Assembly (NCBI GenBank): GCA_027494015.1
Contig: JAOSJP010000006.1
Coordinates: 55,014 to 119,013, forward strand
Source: Anaerolineae bacterium
GTDB taxonomy: Bacteria > Chloroflexota > Anaerolineae > Aggregatilineales > Aggregatilineaceae
Direction of reading: 5' to 3'
Length of the DNA: 64,000 nucleotides
Of this stretch, positions 26,251-34,981 are shown in pieces. Both the position numbers and the translations under genes were made by a program. Numbering within the stretch: the first letter of the stretch is position 1; each line of letters begins with the position of its first letter. A model generated the notes under the pieces. That model was given only the letters and a program-made list of their open reading frames with translations, did not search any database and was not told the origin of the DNA.

Positions 26251-26279
26251 AGGATAGCACGGAACGCGCCGGGCGTCAA
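26251..26279 (-). promoter_or_regulatory. Promoter of the btuFCD operon
   Basis: On the minus strand TTGACG (26274-26279), 17-bp spacer, TATCCT (26251-26256), about 30 bp before the aptamer. Confidence 0.72.
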
Positions 26280-26289
26280 AAAGGGAGCG

Positions 26290-26430
26290 ATCGGTGATCA
26301 GTTGTCAGTGATCAGGGGTGGTTGGTGGTTGGTGATCAGGGGTGGCTGGTGGCGAGCAGCGGCAAGCCGAGCGCGCGTTAACTGATCACTGACAACTGAT
26401 CACCGAAAACTGATCATTGACCACTCTTCC
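26290..26430. repeat. Family E degenerate repeats (TGATCAGTTGTCAGT units)
   Basis: Multiple units such as gatcagttgtcagtgatcag and their complements, in the space before the response regulator. Related clusters lie at about 18125, 18518, 36280 and 63954. No gene is visible in them. Confidence 0.65.
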
Positions 26431-26513
26431 GGCTTCTCGCCCAGATCGGCATGTTTTTGGTATTCTTAGGAGTGACTCTGTCGGGGGGTGCGAGCGAGTC
26501 AGGGGAATTGGCC

Positions 26514-26882
26514 ATGCCGACCATTCTGATCGTGGACGATCACGAAGTGGTGCGCCGGGTAATCCAGCACGTGTTGCGACCATTATCTCTGGACGTAATC
26601 GAAGCCGCCGATCCCCAGACCGCCCTCGAGCTGGCCCAGACCTACCGTATGGACCTGCTGCTGCTGGACACCAACCTGCCCGGCATGGACGGCATTGCCC
26701 TGATGAAGCGGCTGAAAGCCATCCCCCACCTGGCCGCCGCGCCGATGATCATCCTCTCGTCGCGTGGGGGCGCCGACGACGAGATCCGCGCTCTGGAGGC
26801 CGGGGCCGCTGGCTTCCTCTCCAAACCCTTCCGCACCCAGGAGCTACGCGACACCGTGCTGCGCGCCATTGCCAGCGTTTGA
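26514..26882 (+). CDS. Single-domain response regulator
   Basis: A 122-residue CheY-like receiver. The acidic pair D8/D9 (LIVDDHE), the phosphoacceptor D52 (LLLLDTNLPGMDG) and the lysine in FLSKPF are all present. There is no output domain. An AGGGG sequence at 26501-26505 supports the ATG at 26514. It converges on, and overlaps by 39 nt, the hybrid kinase gene; it may receive phosphate from that kinase, but this is only inferred from position. Confidence 0.9.
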   Translation: MPTILIVDDHEVVRRVIQHVLRPLSLDVIEAADPQTALELAQTYRMDLLLLDTNLPGMDGIALMKRLKAIPHLAAAPMIILSSRGGADDEIRALEAGAAGFLSKPFRTQELRDTVLRAIASV

Positions 26883-29800
26883 CCCCGCCCGCACCCAGCG
26901 CCGCACGGAGGCGCGCAGCGCATCCAGCGCGATGGGCTTGGTCAGCACGGCGTTGACTCCGGCGGCCATGATGTGCTGGTGCGAGTCCTCGTCAGAAAGG
27001 CCGGTCATCGCCAGGATCGGCACGTCGCGGTTTGGCCCTTCCAGGGCGCGAATGTGGCGCGCCGTCGTCACGCCGTCCATATCGGGCATGGCGATGTCCA
27101 TCACCACCAGCCCGAACCGCTCGCGCGCCAAGCGCTCCAGGGCTTCCTGCCCGCCGGATGCCACCACCACCTCGTAGCCGATCTGGGCCAGCACGCGCTC
27201 GGCAAGCTGGCGGGTGATCGCATCATCGTCGGCGACCAGGATGCGCGCGCCATTGGCGGGCTTGTCCGTCGCCGGGGGGCGGACGGCTGTATCACGGGGG
27301 GCGGGCGTGCTGGCCGGCTGCTCGCGCCCGGCAATGGGCAGCGTCAGCGTGAACTCGAACGTGCTGCCCTGCCCCGGCTCGCTGTAGGCCCCGATGTCGC
27401 CGCCCATAAGCTGCACCAACTGGCGGCTGATGGCCAGGCCCAGGCCCGCCCCACCCCGCGCGCGGGCCGCGACGCTCTCGCCCTGCACGAACCCGTCGAA
27501 GAGCCGCGCGATCTGCCCCGGCGGGATGCCCACGCCCGTGTCGCTGACCTGGAAGCGCAGGCGGCAATGCGTGGCGGTGGCGCTCATCGGCTGCACGGCC
27601 ACATAGACATCGCCCTCGCGGGTGAACTTCACGGCGTTGTCCACCAGGTGCATCAGCACTTGCAGCAGCCGCGCCGGGTCGCCCACGACGCGCGCCGGGA
27701 CGCTGTCCTCCACAAAGGTGATCAGATCGAGCTGCTTGTGCATCACCTGGGGCATGAACATGTCTTTGATCTCGGCCAGCAGGCCGCGCACGTCGAACGG
27801 GCTGGCGCCCAGCTCGACACGCCCCGCCTCCAGCCGCGAGAAATCGAGCACGTTGTCCAGCAGCTTGAGCAGGTTGATGGCGCTCTGGTAGGCGTCAGCG
27901 GCGAAACCGCGCTGCTCGTCGGGCAGCGTTGACTCCAGCAGCAGCTCCAACATGCCCAGCACGCCGGTCATCGGCGCGCGAATCTCGTGGCTGATGTTGG
28001 ACATGAAGCGGCTTCTCAGATGGGCCAGGCGCAGGGCTTCGTCGCGGGCGCGCATGATCTCGCGCTCGGTCTGCTTGCGCTCCAGGATGCGCGCGTAGCT
28101 GTCGGCGACGGTGCGCAGCGTGGCGATCTGCTCCGGCTGCCAGGTGCGCACGCCATCGGCGTCCTCCAGGCCGATGAACCCCTCGACGCGCGTCTTGCCG
28201 TAGATGGGCAGGATGAGGGCGCTGGCGACCCCTTGCGACAGGAAGAACGCCTGGATGTCGGCGGGCAGCTCGCTCACGTCCGGCGCGGCGATGATGCCCT
28301 GCTGGTGCAGCACCGGCGACCAGGACGGCATGATGTCATCGAAGGGGATGTACTGGCGGCTGTGCAGCAGCGAGGTGACGCCCGGCGCGCACCATTCGTG
28401 GCTGTTGTCCATCACCCGCTCGTCGGCCCGGTAGCGGAAGACGTAGGCGCGCGACACGGCGAAGAACTCGCCGAGCAGTTTGAGCGCCTGGGTGATCGTT
28501 TGGTCGGGGTCGTCGCTGCGCAGGAAGCTGGCGGCGATGGAGCGGTTCAGTTGCTCGACGGACAGCAAATGCTGCTGGCGCTGGCGCGCGCGGACGCTTT
28601 CCGTGATGTCGCTGACGACGACGGTGAAGCCCACCAGCACAATCTGCGGGCTGATCAGCGGCGAGACGCGCCCGCTGTAATAGCGCCGCTGGCGGTCGGC
28701 AACCAGGCTGTACTCGAACAGGTCGGTCTGCAATATGGACGCCACCCGATCCAGCGCGCGGGCCAGCGGGCCGGCGAGTTCCGGCGGCAGCACCTCGCGG
28801 AAGGACTTGCCGACCAGGGCCTCCGCCGGGGTGATCGGCGTGTCGTGGGCGATGTCCGCCCCGGAATGGTAGACCAGGATGCGCCCCTCCAGGTCAACGG
28901 AGAGCACCTGGTCTTCCAGCGAAGCGATCAGCGAGCGAAGCTGCTCTTCGCTGCGGCGCAGGGCGTCTTCGGCACGGGCGTGCTCGCTGATGTCGCGCAC
29001 AAACCCCGTGAACAGACGCCGCTCGTCCAGCCACACCTCGACGACCGACACGTGGAGCGGAATGGTGTGCCCGTCCTTGTGCTGGCCGACCCTCTCACGC
29101 CCGCGACCGATGACCTTCTTGAGGCCGGCCTGCAGGTAGTTGGCCACGTAGCGGTCGTGCTGGCCGCCGTGCGGCTCTGGCATGAGCATCCCCACGCTGC
29201 GCCCTACCGCCTCGTCCGGGCGATAGCCGAAGATGCGCGCCGCCGCGTGGTTGAACGACTCAATGATGCCGCGCTCGTCAATGGTGACGATGCCCTCGGC
29301 GGCAGTCTCCACAATGGCTTGCAGGCGGGCCTCGTTGTCGCGCAGCGCAGCCTCGGCTATCTTCTGCTCGGTGATGTCGAACAGCGAGATGACCACCGCG
29401 TAGGGATCGTCCTCGCCCGGCATGAAGACCGGCTCGGTGTTGACCGAGACCCACGTCAGCGAGCCATCCGGCTTGACGATGCCCATAATCACGTTGGACT
29501 GCGGCTGCCCACTGCGCAGGGTGAGCATGGCAAGCTGGGTGTGGCCCGGTGAAGGCGAGCCGTCTTCGCGGATGGTGCGCCAGCGCGAGTCAATGGGCGC
29601 GCGGGCCATCATCTGGTCGAGCGAGAGGCCGAGGATGCGCTCGGCGCTGGCGTTGCTGGCGCGGATGATGCCGCTGCGGTCTTGCAGGATGACCCCTTCG
29701 GCCAGGGCGGCGACGACCGTGCGGTAGCGGGCTTCGCTCTCGCGCAGGGCGCGCGCCGTCTGCTTGTGCGCGGTGATGTCGGTGCAATAGATGTTGGCCC

Positions 29801-30068
29801 GCTCGTCGTCAGCGGGCACGAATTTGCAGGCGTAGGTGCGCACGCCGGCGTGCCACTCGACCTCGACCACCTGCCCGCTCTCGAAGGCCTTGCCGAGCAC
29901 GGGCAGCCACTCGTCGGGCACGGTGACCGTGTAGCCCTGCCCGGCCAGAACTGCGCGCGCCGCCTGGTTGCGATAGATCACCTGCCCCTCCTGGCTGGCG
30001 CTCAGCACGGGGTTGGGGTTTTCGTCGGTGAGCATATCGGGCAGAATGTCTCGTTCTCCAGCGGTCAT
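26844..30068 (-). CDS. Hybrid sensor histidine kinase with PAS and GAF domains
   Basis: A 1074-residue cytoplasmic sensor. Order: about four PAS domains (roughly 10-495; each starts with the SEARYRTVVAALAEG or DNEARLQAIVETAAEG pattern), a GAF domain (about 515-670), HisKA with phospho-acceptor H694 in NISHEIRAP, HATPase_c with the DTGVGIPPGQ and GAGLGLAISRQLV boxes, and a C-terminal receiver with D991 (VVMDIAMPDMDG). No membrane segment is seen, so signals are probably intracellular (redox, light or small ligands through PAS/GAF). Its 3' end overlaps the neighbouring response regulator. Confidence 0.93.
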   Translation of the reverse strand: MTAGERDILPDMLTDENPNPVLSASQEGQVIYRNQAARAVLAGQGYTVTVPDEWLPVLGKAFESGQVVEVEWHAGVRTYACKFVPADDERANIYCTDITAHKQTARALRESEARYRTVVAALAEGVILQDRSGIIRASNASAERILGLSLDQMMARAPIDSRWRTIREDGSPSPGHTQLAMLTLRSGQPQSNVIMGIVKPDGSLTWVSVNTEPVFMPGEDDPYAVVISLFDITEQKIAEAALRDNEARLQAIVETAAEGIVTIDERGIIESFNHAAARIFGYRPDEAVGRSVGMLMPEPHGGQHDRYVANYLQAGLKKVIGRGRERVGQHKDGHTIPLHVSVVEVWLDERRLFTGFVRDISEHARAEDALRRSEEQLRSLIASLEDQVLSVDLEGRILVYHSGADIAHDTPITPAEALVGKSFREVLPPELAGPLARALDRVASILQTDLFEYSLVADRQRRYYSGRVSPLISPQIVLVGFTVVVSDITESVRARQRQQHLLSVEQLNRSIAASFLRSDDPDQTITQALKLLGEFFAVSRAYVFRYRADERVMDNSHEWCAPGVTSLLHSRQYIPFDDIMPSWSPVLHQQGIIAAPDVSELPADIQAFFLSQGVASALILPIYGKTRVEGFIGLEDADGVRTWQPEQIATLRTVADSYARILERKQTEREIMRARDEALRLAHLRSRFMSNISHEIRAPMTGVLGMLELLLESTLPDEQRGFAADAYQSAINLLKLLDNVLDFSRLEAGRVELGASPFDVRGLLAEIKDMFMPQVMHKQLDLITFVEDSVPARVVGDPARLLQVLMHLVDNAVKFTREGDVYVAVQPMSATATHCRLRFQVSDTGVGIPPGQIARLFDGFVQGESVAARARGGAGLGLAISRQLVQLMGGDIGAYSEPGQGSTFEFTLTLPIAGREQPASTPAPRDTAVRPPATDKPANGARILVADDDAITRQLAERVLAQIGYEVVVASGGQEALERLARERFGLVVMDIAMPDMDGVTTARHIRALEGPNRDVPILAMTGLSDEDSHQHIMAAGVNAVLTKPIALDALRASVRRWVRAGSNAGNGAQHGVA

Positions 30069-30248
30069 GGCGCATCCTGGACGGCCAGCAGTCGCGGTCT
30101 GGGGGTGAGGGGCCAGGGCAAGGCCGCGTCTCGCGCGCCGTCGCGCCCGGCTGAGGACTCTATGGTACCAGTTTCCGGGGTGCGGCGCGAACTTGGGGTG
30201 CGCGGGGTGTGGGAAGACTTACAGCACCGGCGCGCGGGGATGCGGCTC

Positions 30249-30338
30249 GTAGGGGCGGGTTTAGAAACCCGCCCCTACACACGCGGCGGAGCAGCGCGAA
30301 GAGCAGACTTCCGAAGTTTTCGAAAACTTCGGAAGTCT
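30249..30338. repeat. Family B and family A palindromes in gap 30069-30510
   Basis: 30249-30278 is a family B element (GGGTTTAGAAACCC centre); 30305-30338 is a family A element (GAAGTTTTCGAAAACTTC centre, perfectly symmetric). The 442-bp gap holds no gene. Confidence 0.87.
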
Positions 30339-30510
30339 GGTTTCGGGGCCGAGCGGGGCGAGGCCGGGGGTGAGGCCCATGCCGTCGCGTCGAGCGGCTC
30401 CCCGCCAGCCTCCGCCCGCTCTTGTGATAATCTACCACGTCCCCGCCCGGCGAAAGTACGATACAATGGGCGGGATTGGCCAACCGTTACAGACGCCGGA
30501 GCAGATCACC

Positions 30511-31269
30511 GTGAACCACTACATCGCCCTCACCTGCGAGGCCCTGGCCCGCAGCATCTACGCCATCGCCGCCGAAGCGCCGAACACCGTGTCCGTGCGC
30601 CTTTACCGCCAGGGACTGCACAACACCCCCAAGAAGCTGCGCGAGACGCTCCAGGGGCAGATTGACGCCATCCAGCCGGGCGAGTGCGACGCGATCCTGC
30701 TCGCTTACGGCATGTGCGGCACCTCGACGCTGGGCCTGACCGCGCGGCACACGCCGTTGGTCATCCCGCGCACGCACGACTGCATCGCCCTCTATCTCGG
30801 CTCGCACCAGCGTTATCTGGAGGAGTTCCAGGCGCACCCCGGCACCTACTGGTACAGCCTGGACTATATGGAGCGCAACGAGCCAGGCTCCAACGCCGGG
30901 CTGGGAGCGACGCAGGTCGGCGTGATGGAGGAGGTTTACGAGGAGTACGTCGCCAGGTTCGGCCAGGACAATGCCGATTATCTGATGGAAGTGATGGGCG
31001 AGTGGGGCCAGCACTACGAGCGCGCCGTGTACATTGAGATGGGCAACGGTGACGGCGCCGCCTTCGAGCAGTTGGCCCGCGATCAGGCGGAGCGGCGCGG
31101 CTGGATGTTCGAGCGCAAGCAGGGTGACCGGCGAATGCTGCGGATGCTGCTTGATGGCAATTGGGCGGAAAACGAATTCCTGGTCGTGCCGCCCGGCCAC
31201 ACCATCCAGCAGTCCGGCGACGAGACCGAGCTGATCGTCGCGCGTCCGGTGGATGGGGGCCATGACTGA
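30511..31269 (+). CDS. DUF1638-type protein of corrinoid methyltransferase clusters
   Basis: A 252-residue protein resembling the DUF1638 family, which is often encoded beside corrinoid-dependent methyltransferases; its exact role is not established. Typical segments are DAILLAYGMCGTSTLGLTAR, LVIPRTHDCIALYLGS and GTYWYSLDYMERNEPG. I chose the GTG at 30511 because the conserved fold starts at NHYIALTCEAL; an ATG at 30466 is in frame. It overlaps the start of the next gene by 8 nt, so the three genes to 33966 probably form one operon. Confidence 0.8.
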   Translation: MNHYIALTCEALARSIYAIAAEAPNTVSVRLYRQGLHNTPKKLRETLQGQIDAIQPGECDAILLAYGMCGTSTLGLTARHTPLVIPRTHDCIALYLGSHQRYLEEFQAHPGTYWYSLDYMERNEPGSNAGLGATQVGVMEEVYEEYVARFGQDNADYLMEVMGEWGQHYERAVYIEMGNGDGAAFEQLARDQAERRGWMFERKQGDRRMLRMLLDGNWAENEFLVVPPGHTIQQSGDETELIVARPVDGGHD

Positions 31270-33076
31270 GGTCGCCTTTCAGCCAATCGGACGGCGTATT
31301 GAGGCGCGGCCCGGCGATACCCTGCTCGAAGCAGCCCAGGACGCGGGCGTGGCGCTGTCGGCGGTGTGCGGAGGCGTGGGCGTCTGCGGTGACTGCCGCG
31401 TGCGCGTGCTGCAGGGCGCAGTCACCCCCCTCAACGTCGTCGAAGAGGAGATGCTCTCCGACGCTGACCTGGCGAGCGGGCTGCGCCTGGCCTGCCAGAC
31501 GGAGATCGAGAGCGAGGCCCTGATCGTCGTGGACGTGCCGCCGGACTCGCTGAGCGCCGCCCAGCGCAGCCAGGTGGAGGGCGAGGAGATTCCTCTGGCG
31601 GTGGCCCCGGCCATTCAGACCTGCGATCTGAGCGCCGACCCGCCCTCGGTGGACGATCTGCGCGGCGACTGGGAGCGCGTGCGCGACCTGCCGGCGGGCG
31701 AATGGCGCGTCTCTGCGCCGGTGCTGGCCGAGCTGCCCGGCACGCTGCGCGGGCACGGCTGGCGGACGCGCATGGTCGCATTGGGGCGCGACGTGGTGCG
31801 CTTCCTGCCGCCGGAGGTCACGCCGCTCGGCTTCGCGGTGGACGTGGGCACCACCGGCCTGGCCGCCTACCTGGTGGACCTGCTGACCGGCGCGACGGTC
31901 GGCATCGCCGGGGCGACCAACCCGCAGATCGCCTACGGCGAGGACGTGATGGCCCGCCTGACGCTGTGCGTCCGCGACCCGGACGGGCTGTCCCGGCTGC
32001 AGAAGGCGATCATCGGCGGCCTCAACGACCTGCTGCGCGAGGTCTGCGCCCAGGCGAGCGTCTCACCGCGCCGCGTGGTGGACGTGGTGACGGTCGGCAA
32101 CACGGCCATGCATCACCTGCTGCTCGGCCTGCCGGTTGAGCAGCTTGGCTCCGCGCCCTACGTCCCGACAGTATCGTCGGCCATGCACACGCCGGCCCGC
32201 GCCCTGGGCCTGGACGTGGCAGCGGGGGCCATCGTCTACCTGCCGCCCAACGTCGCCGGGTTCGTCGGCGGCGATCACATGGCCATGCTGCTGGCAACGG
32301 AAACCGCCACGCAGCCCGGCATCACGCTCAGCCTGGACATCGGCACCAACACCGAGGTCACGCTCAACGCGCGCGGCAAGCTGTGGAGCTGCTCGACGGC
32401 GTCCGGCCCGGCCTTCGAGGGCGCGCACATCCGCGACGGGATGCGCGCCGCCGATGGCGCCATCGAGCGCCTGGCCTGGAAGGACGGCGCGCTGGTCTGG
32501 CTGACCATCAATCACGCCAAACCGGTCGGGCTGTGCGGCTCCGGCATCCTCGACGCGGTGCACGCCCTGCGCGCCGCCGGACTCGTCACCGAGACGGGGC
32601 GGATGGTCGCCGGGCACCCCAACGTGCACGGCGAGGGCCACAATATGTGGTATGAGATCGTCCCCGCCCGCCAGACGGGACACGGGCGCGAAGTGATCAT
32701 CAGCCGCTCGGACGTGAACGAGGTGCAGCTTGCGAAGGGGGCCATCCGCGCCGGGATCAAGCTGCTCGTCGAGCGGGCCGGGCTGGAGGAGAGCGCCATT
32801 GACCAGGTGATCGTCGCCGGAGCCTTCGGCAACTACATTGACCTGGCCGGCGCAGTGGCCATCGGCATGTTCCCGCCGCTGCCGCTGGAGCGTTTCCGCC
32901 AGGTGGGCAACGCGGCGGGCATCGGTGCCAAGCGCCTGCTGATCAACGCCCACGAGCGCGAGCGCGCCGCCGCCCTTGTCGGGCGTCTGCACTACATCGA
33001 GCTGACCAACCACCCGCATTTCACGGATCGGTTCAGCCAGGCGGTCAGGCTTGCGCCCGACCCCTGGGAGGAGTGA
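31262..33076 (+). CDS. Corrinoid enzyme activator (2Fe-2S plus ASKHA domain, RACo-like)
   Basis: A 604-residue ATP-dependent reductive activator that returns oxidised Co(II) corrinoid proteins to Co(I). The N-terminal ferredoxin-like domain has CGGVGVCGDC and a fourth cysteine in RLACQTE, typical of a plant-type 2Fe-2S site. The C-terminal ASKHA domain has FAVDVGTTGLAAYLVD, TVGNTAMHHLLLGL, SLDIGTNTEV and CGSGILDAVHALR. Its presence strongly implies a corrinoid methyl-transfer pathway in the cell. It overlaps the DUF1638 gene and sits 44 bp before the methyltransferase. Confidence 0.92.
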   Translation: MTEVAFQPIGRRIEARPGDTLLEAAQDAGVALSAVCGGVGVCGDCRVRVLQGAVTPLNVVEEEMLSDADLASGLRLACQTEIESEALIVVDVPPDSLSAAQRSQVEGEEIPLAVAPAIQTCDLSADPPSVDDLRGDWERVRDLPAGEWRVSAPVLAELPGTLRGHGWRTRMVALGRDVVRFLPPEVTPLGFAVDVGTTGLAAYLVDLLTGATVGIAGATNPQIAYGEDVMARLTLCVRDPDGLSRLQKAIIGGLNDLLREVCAQASVSPRRVVDVVTVGNTAMHHLLLGLPVEQLGSAPYVPTVSSAMHTPARALGLDVAAGAIVYLPPNVAGFVGGDHMAMLLATETATQPGITLSLDIGTNTEVTLNARGKLWSCSTASGPAFEGAHIRDGMRAADGAIERLAWKDGALVWLTINHAKPVGLCGSGILDAVHALRAAGLVTETGRMVAGHPNVHGEGHNMWYEIVPARQTGHGREVIISRSDVNEVQLAKGAIRAGIKLLVERAGLEESAIDQVIVAGAFGNYIDLAGAVAIGMFPPLPLERFRQVGNAAGIGAKRLLINAHERERAAALVGRLHYIELTNHPHFTDRFSQAVRLAPDPWEE

Positions 33077-33120
33077 CCCCTGGGAAGAATGAGCGTATCA
33101 CCCTGAGGAGCTATTCGATC

Positions 33121-33966
33121 ATGCAGACTGTTTTGCGCGGCCCATCGTCCGAGATCATCATCTCGCCCGACACGCCGATCGTCATGATCGGCGAGCGCAT
33201 CAACCCAACCGGGCGCAAGGCGTTCAGCGCCGAATTGCAGGCCGGCGACCTGAGCCGTATCCCGCGCGACGCGCAGGCCCAGGCAGACGCCGGGGCGACC
33301 GTGCTCGATGTCAACGTGGGCGCGGCCAGCGTGGACGAGGTCGCCCTGCTGCCCCAGGCCGTGCGCCTGGTGCAGGACACGGTAGACCTGCCCGTGTGCA
33401 TTGACTCGGCGAACCCGGCGGCGCTGGAGGCCGGGCTGAAGGCCATGCGCGGGCGCGCGCTGGTCAACTCGGTCAACGGCGAGACGGCCAAGCTGAAGGC
33501 CGTGCTGCCCATCGTCGCCGAGTACGACGCCGCCGTGATCGCGCTGTGCATGGACGACAACGGCATCCCCACCACGCCCGAAGCGCGGCTGAAGGTGGCC
33601 GAGAACATCCTCAACGAGGCGGCCAGGCTGGGCATCAAGCCCGAAGACGTGCTGCTCGACCCGCTGGTGCTGGCCGTCAGCGCCGACCCGACCGCCGGCC
33701 TGGTGACGACGACGACCGCCCGCCTGATCCGCCAGACCTTCGGCTGCAACATGACGGCGGGCGCGAGCAACGGCTCGCACGGGATGCCGGAGCGCGAAGT
33801 GCTCAACACCGTCTTCCTGGCGCTGCTGGCCCAGGTGGGCGTCAACGCGCCGATCTGCAACCCGCTCAAGAACGGCCTGGCCATCCGCGCCATTGACCTG
33901 CTGATGGGCCACGACGAGTGGGGCATGGGCTACATTCAGGCGTACCGCGCCCTGCCGAAGGGATAG
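33121..33966 (+). CDS. Pterin-binding (methyl)tetrahydrofolate methyltransferase
   Basis: A 281-residue TIM barrel of the pterin-binding family (MtrH/AcsE/MetH-like). Motifs: MIGERINPTGRKAF near the start, the ATVLDVNVGAASVDE loop, PVCIDSANPAALEAGL, and NSVNGE; the later segment has the asparagine-rich CNMTAGASNGSHGMPER. It would move a methyl group between a corrinoid protein and tetrahydrofolate. GAGGAG 12 nt before the ATG at 33121 supports the start. The gene directly follows the corrinoid activator. Confidence 0.9.
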   Translation: MQTVLRGPSSEIIISPDTPIVMIGERINPTGRKAFSAELQAGDLSRIPRDAQAQADAGATVLDVNVGAASVDEVALLPQAVRLVQDTVDLPVCIDSANPAALEAGLKAMRGRALVNSVNGETAKLKAVLPIVAEYDAAVIALCMDDNGIPTTPEARLKVAENILNEAARLGIKPEDVLLDPLVLAVSADPTAGLVTTTTARLIRQTFGCNMTAGASNGSHGMPEREVLNTVFLALLAQVGVNAPICNPLKNGLAIRAIDLLMGHDEWGMGYIQAYRALPKG

Positions 33967-34016
33967 CGACGAGGCGCAGCAAGTTCGCTTAGCTGGCCAC
34001 ACCTCTCCCCCTAAAT

Positions 34017-34045
34017 CCCCCTCTCCAGCCTGGCTAGAGAGGGGG
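34017..34045. repeat. Family C hairpin in gap 33967-34183
   Basis: CCCCCTCTCCAGCC facing GGCTAGAGAGGGGG after the methyltransferase gene; it may act as its terminator. Confidence 0.75.
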
Positions 34046-34183
34046 ACTTTGACCGGCTGGCGTGGCACTTCTCCCCGGCAAAGCCAGGGAGGGAGCCAGG
34101 GGGAAGGGGCATTTCGCCCACACCAGGGCGCAGCAAAGCAGCGCCCCTACCGGATCAACGGCAATGTTCTGGGATCAGGACTC

Positions 34184-34897
34184 ATGACGCGGCGAGTGTT
34201 ATTGGGGGCGATGGTGATCGCGCTGCTGGCGGCAACCTGGCTGGCGACGGCCTGGGCGGGCGCGCTCACCCCCACGCCCACCCCGTTCGTCGAGCCGCCG
34301 GGCTGCTGGGAGCCGCCCGACGACTACAGCCGCCTGTGGGTCAACGGGGCGCTGCTCAACGCCCGCACGCTGGCCATGCTCGACCACGCCCAGGCGCTCT
34401 ACGCGGCGGGCGGCGGCACCGTTGACTTTCGCCTGGCGCTCACCCAGGGCAGCTACAACGCCGGGGGGGTCGCGGCCAGCTTTGGCACGCACGACGGAGG
34501 CGGCGCGGCAGACCTGTCCGTGCGCAGCCGGGTAGACTGGTCGGTGCTGGAGGCCGAGATTGCGCCGATGATCGCCGCGCTGCGCGTCGCTGGCTTCGCC
34601 GCCTGGCTGCGCGACACGGACGAGCTATACCCCGGCTCGCCGATCCACATCCACGCCATCGCCATCGGCGACGCGGAGCTTGCGGAGGCGGCGCGCGCCC
34701 AGCTTGACGGCACGTTCGGCTACCTGCGCGGCTACAACGGCCTGCCGCAGATCGGCGGCGTCCCCCTGCCGGACGGGCACGGCGGCCCGCTGATCTGCGC
34801 CTGGATGGTGGCGCGCGGCTTCGGCGACCTGCGCGGCCAGCCCAACCCCTACCCGACGCCGGGCGGGACGACCATCCCGCAGTGGCCGATCCCATGA
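34184..34897 (+). CDS. Secreted M15-like (D-Ala-D-Ala carboxypeptidase-like) protein
   Basis: A 237-residue exported protein with signal peptide RRVLLGAMVIALLAATWLATAWA. The THDGGGAADLSV segment and the later IHIHAIAIGD resemble the HxxGxAxD...HxH zinc layout of M15 peptidases that trim peptidoglycan, although spacing and flanking residues are diverged. It could also be a binding protein without catalysis. The stop overlaps (ATGA) an ATG at 34894 that appears to be the true start of the next gene. Confidence 0.6.
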   Translation: MTRRVLLGAMVIALLAATWLATAWAGALTPTPTPFVEPPGCWEPPDDYSRLWVNGALLNARTLAMLDHAQALYAAGGGTVDFRLALTQGSYNAGGVAASFGTHDGGGAADLSVRSRVDWSVLEAEIAPMIAALRVAGFAAWLRDTDELYPGSPIHIHAIAIGDAELAEAARAQLDGTFGYLRGYNGLPQIGGVPLPDGHGGPLICAWMVARGFGDLRGQPNPYPTPGGTTIPQWPIP

Positions 34898-34981
34898 GCG
34901 CCGAGGCGCGATCCACTCCCCGCAAATGGGCCGGGCCCCCGCCTGCGCGACCAGATCATCCTGATCACGCTGGCGCGCCTG

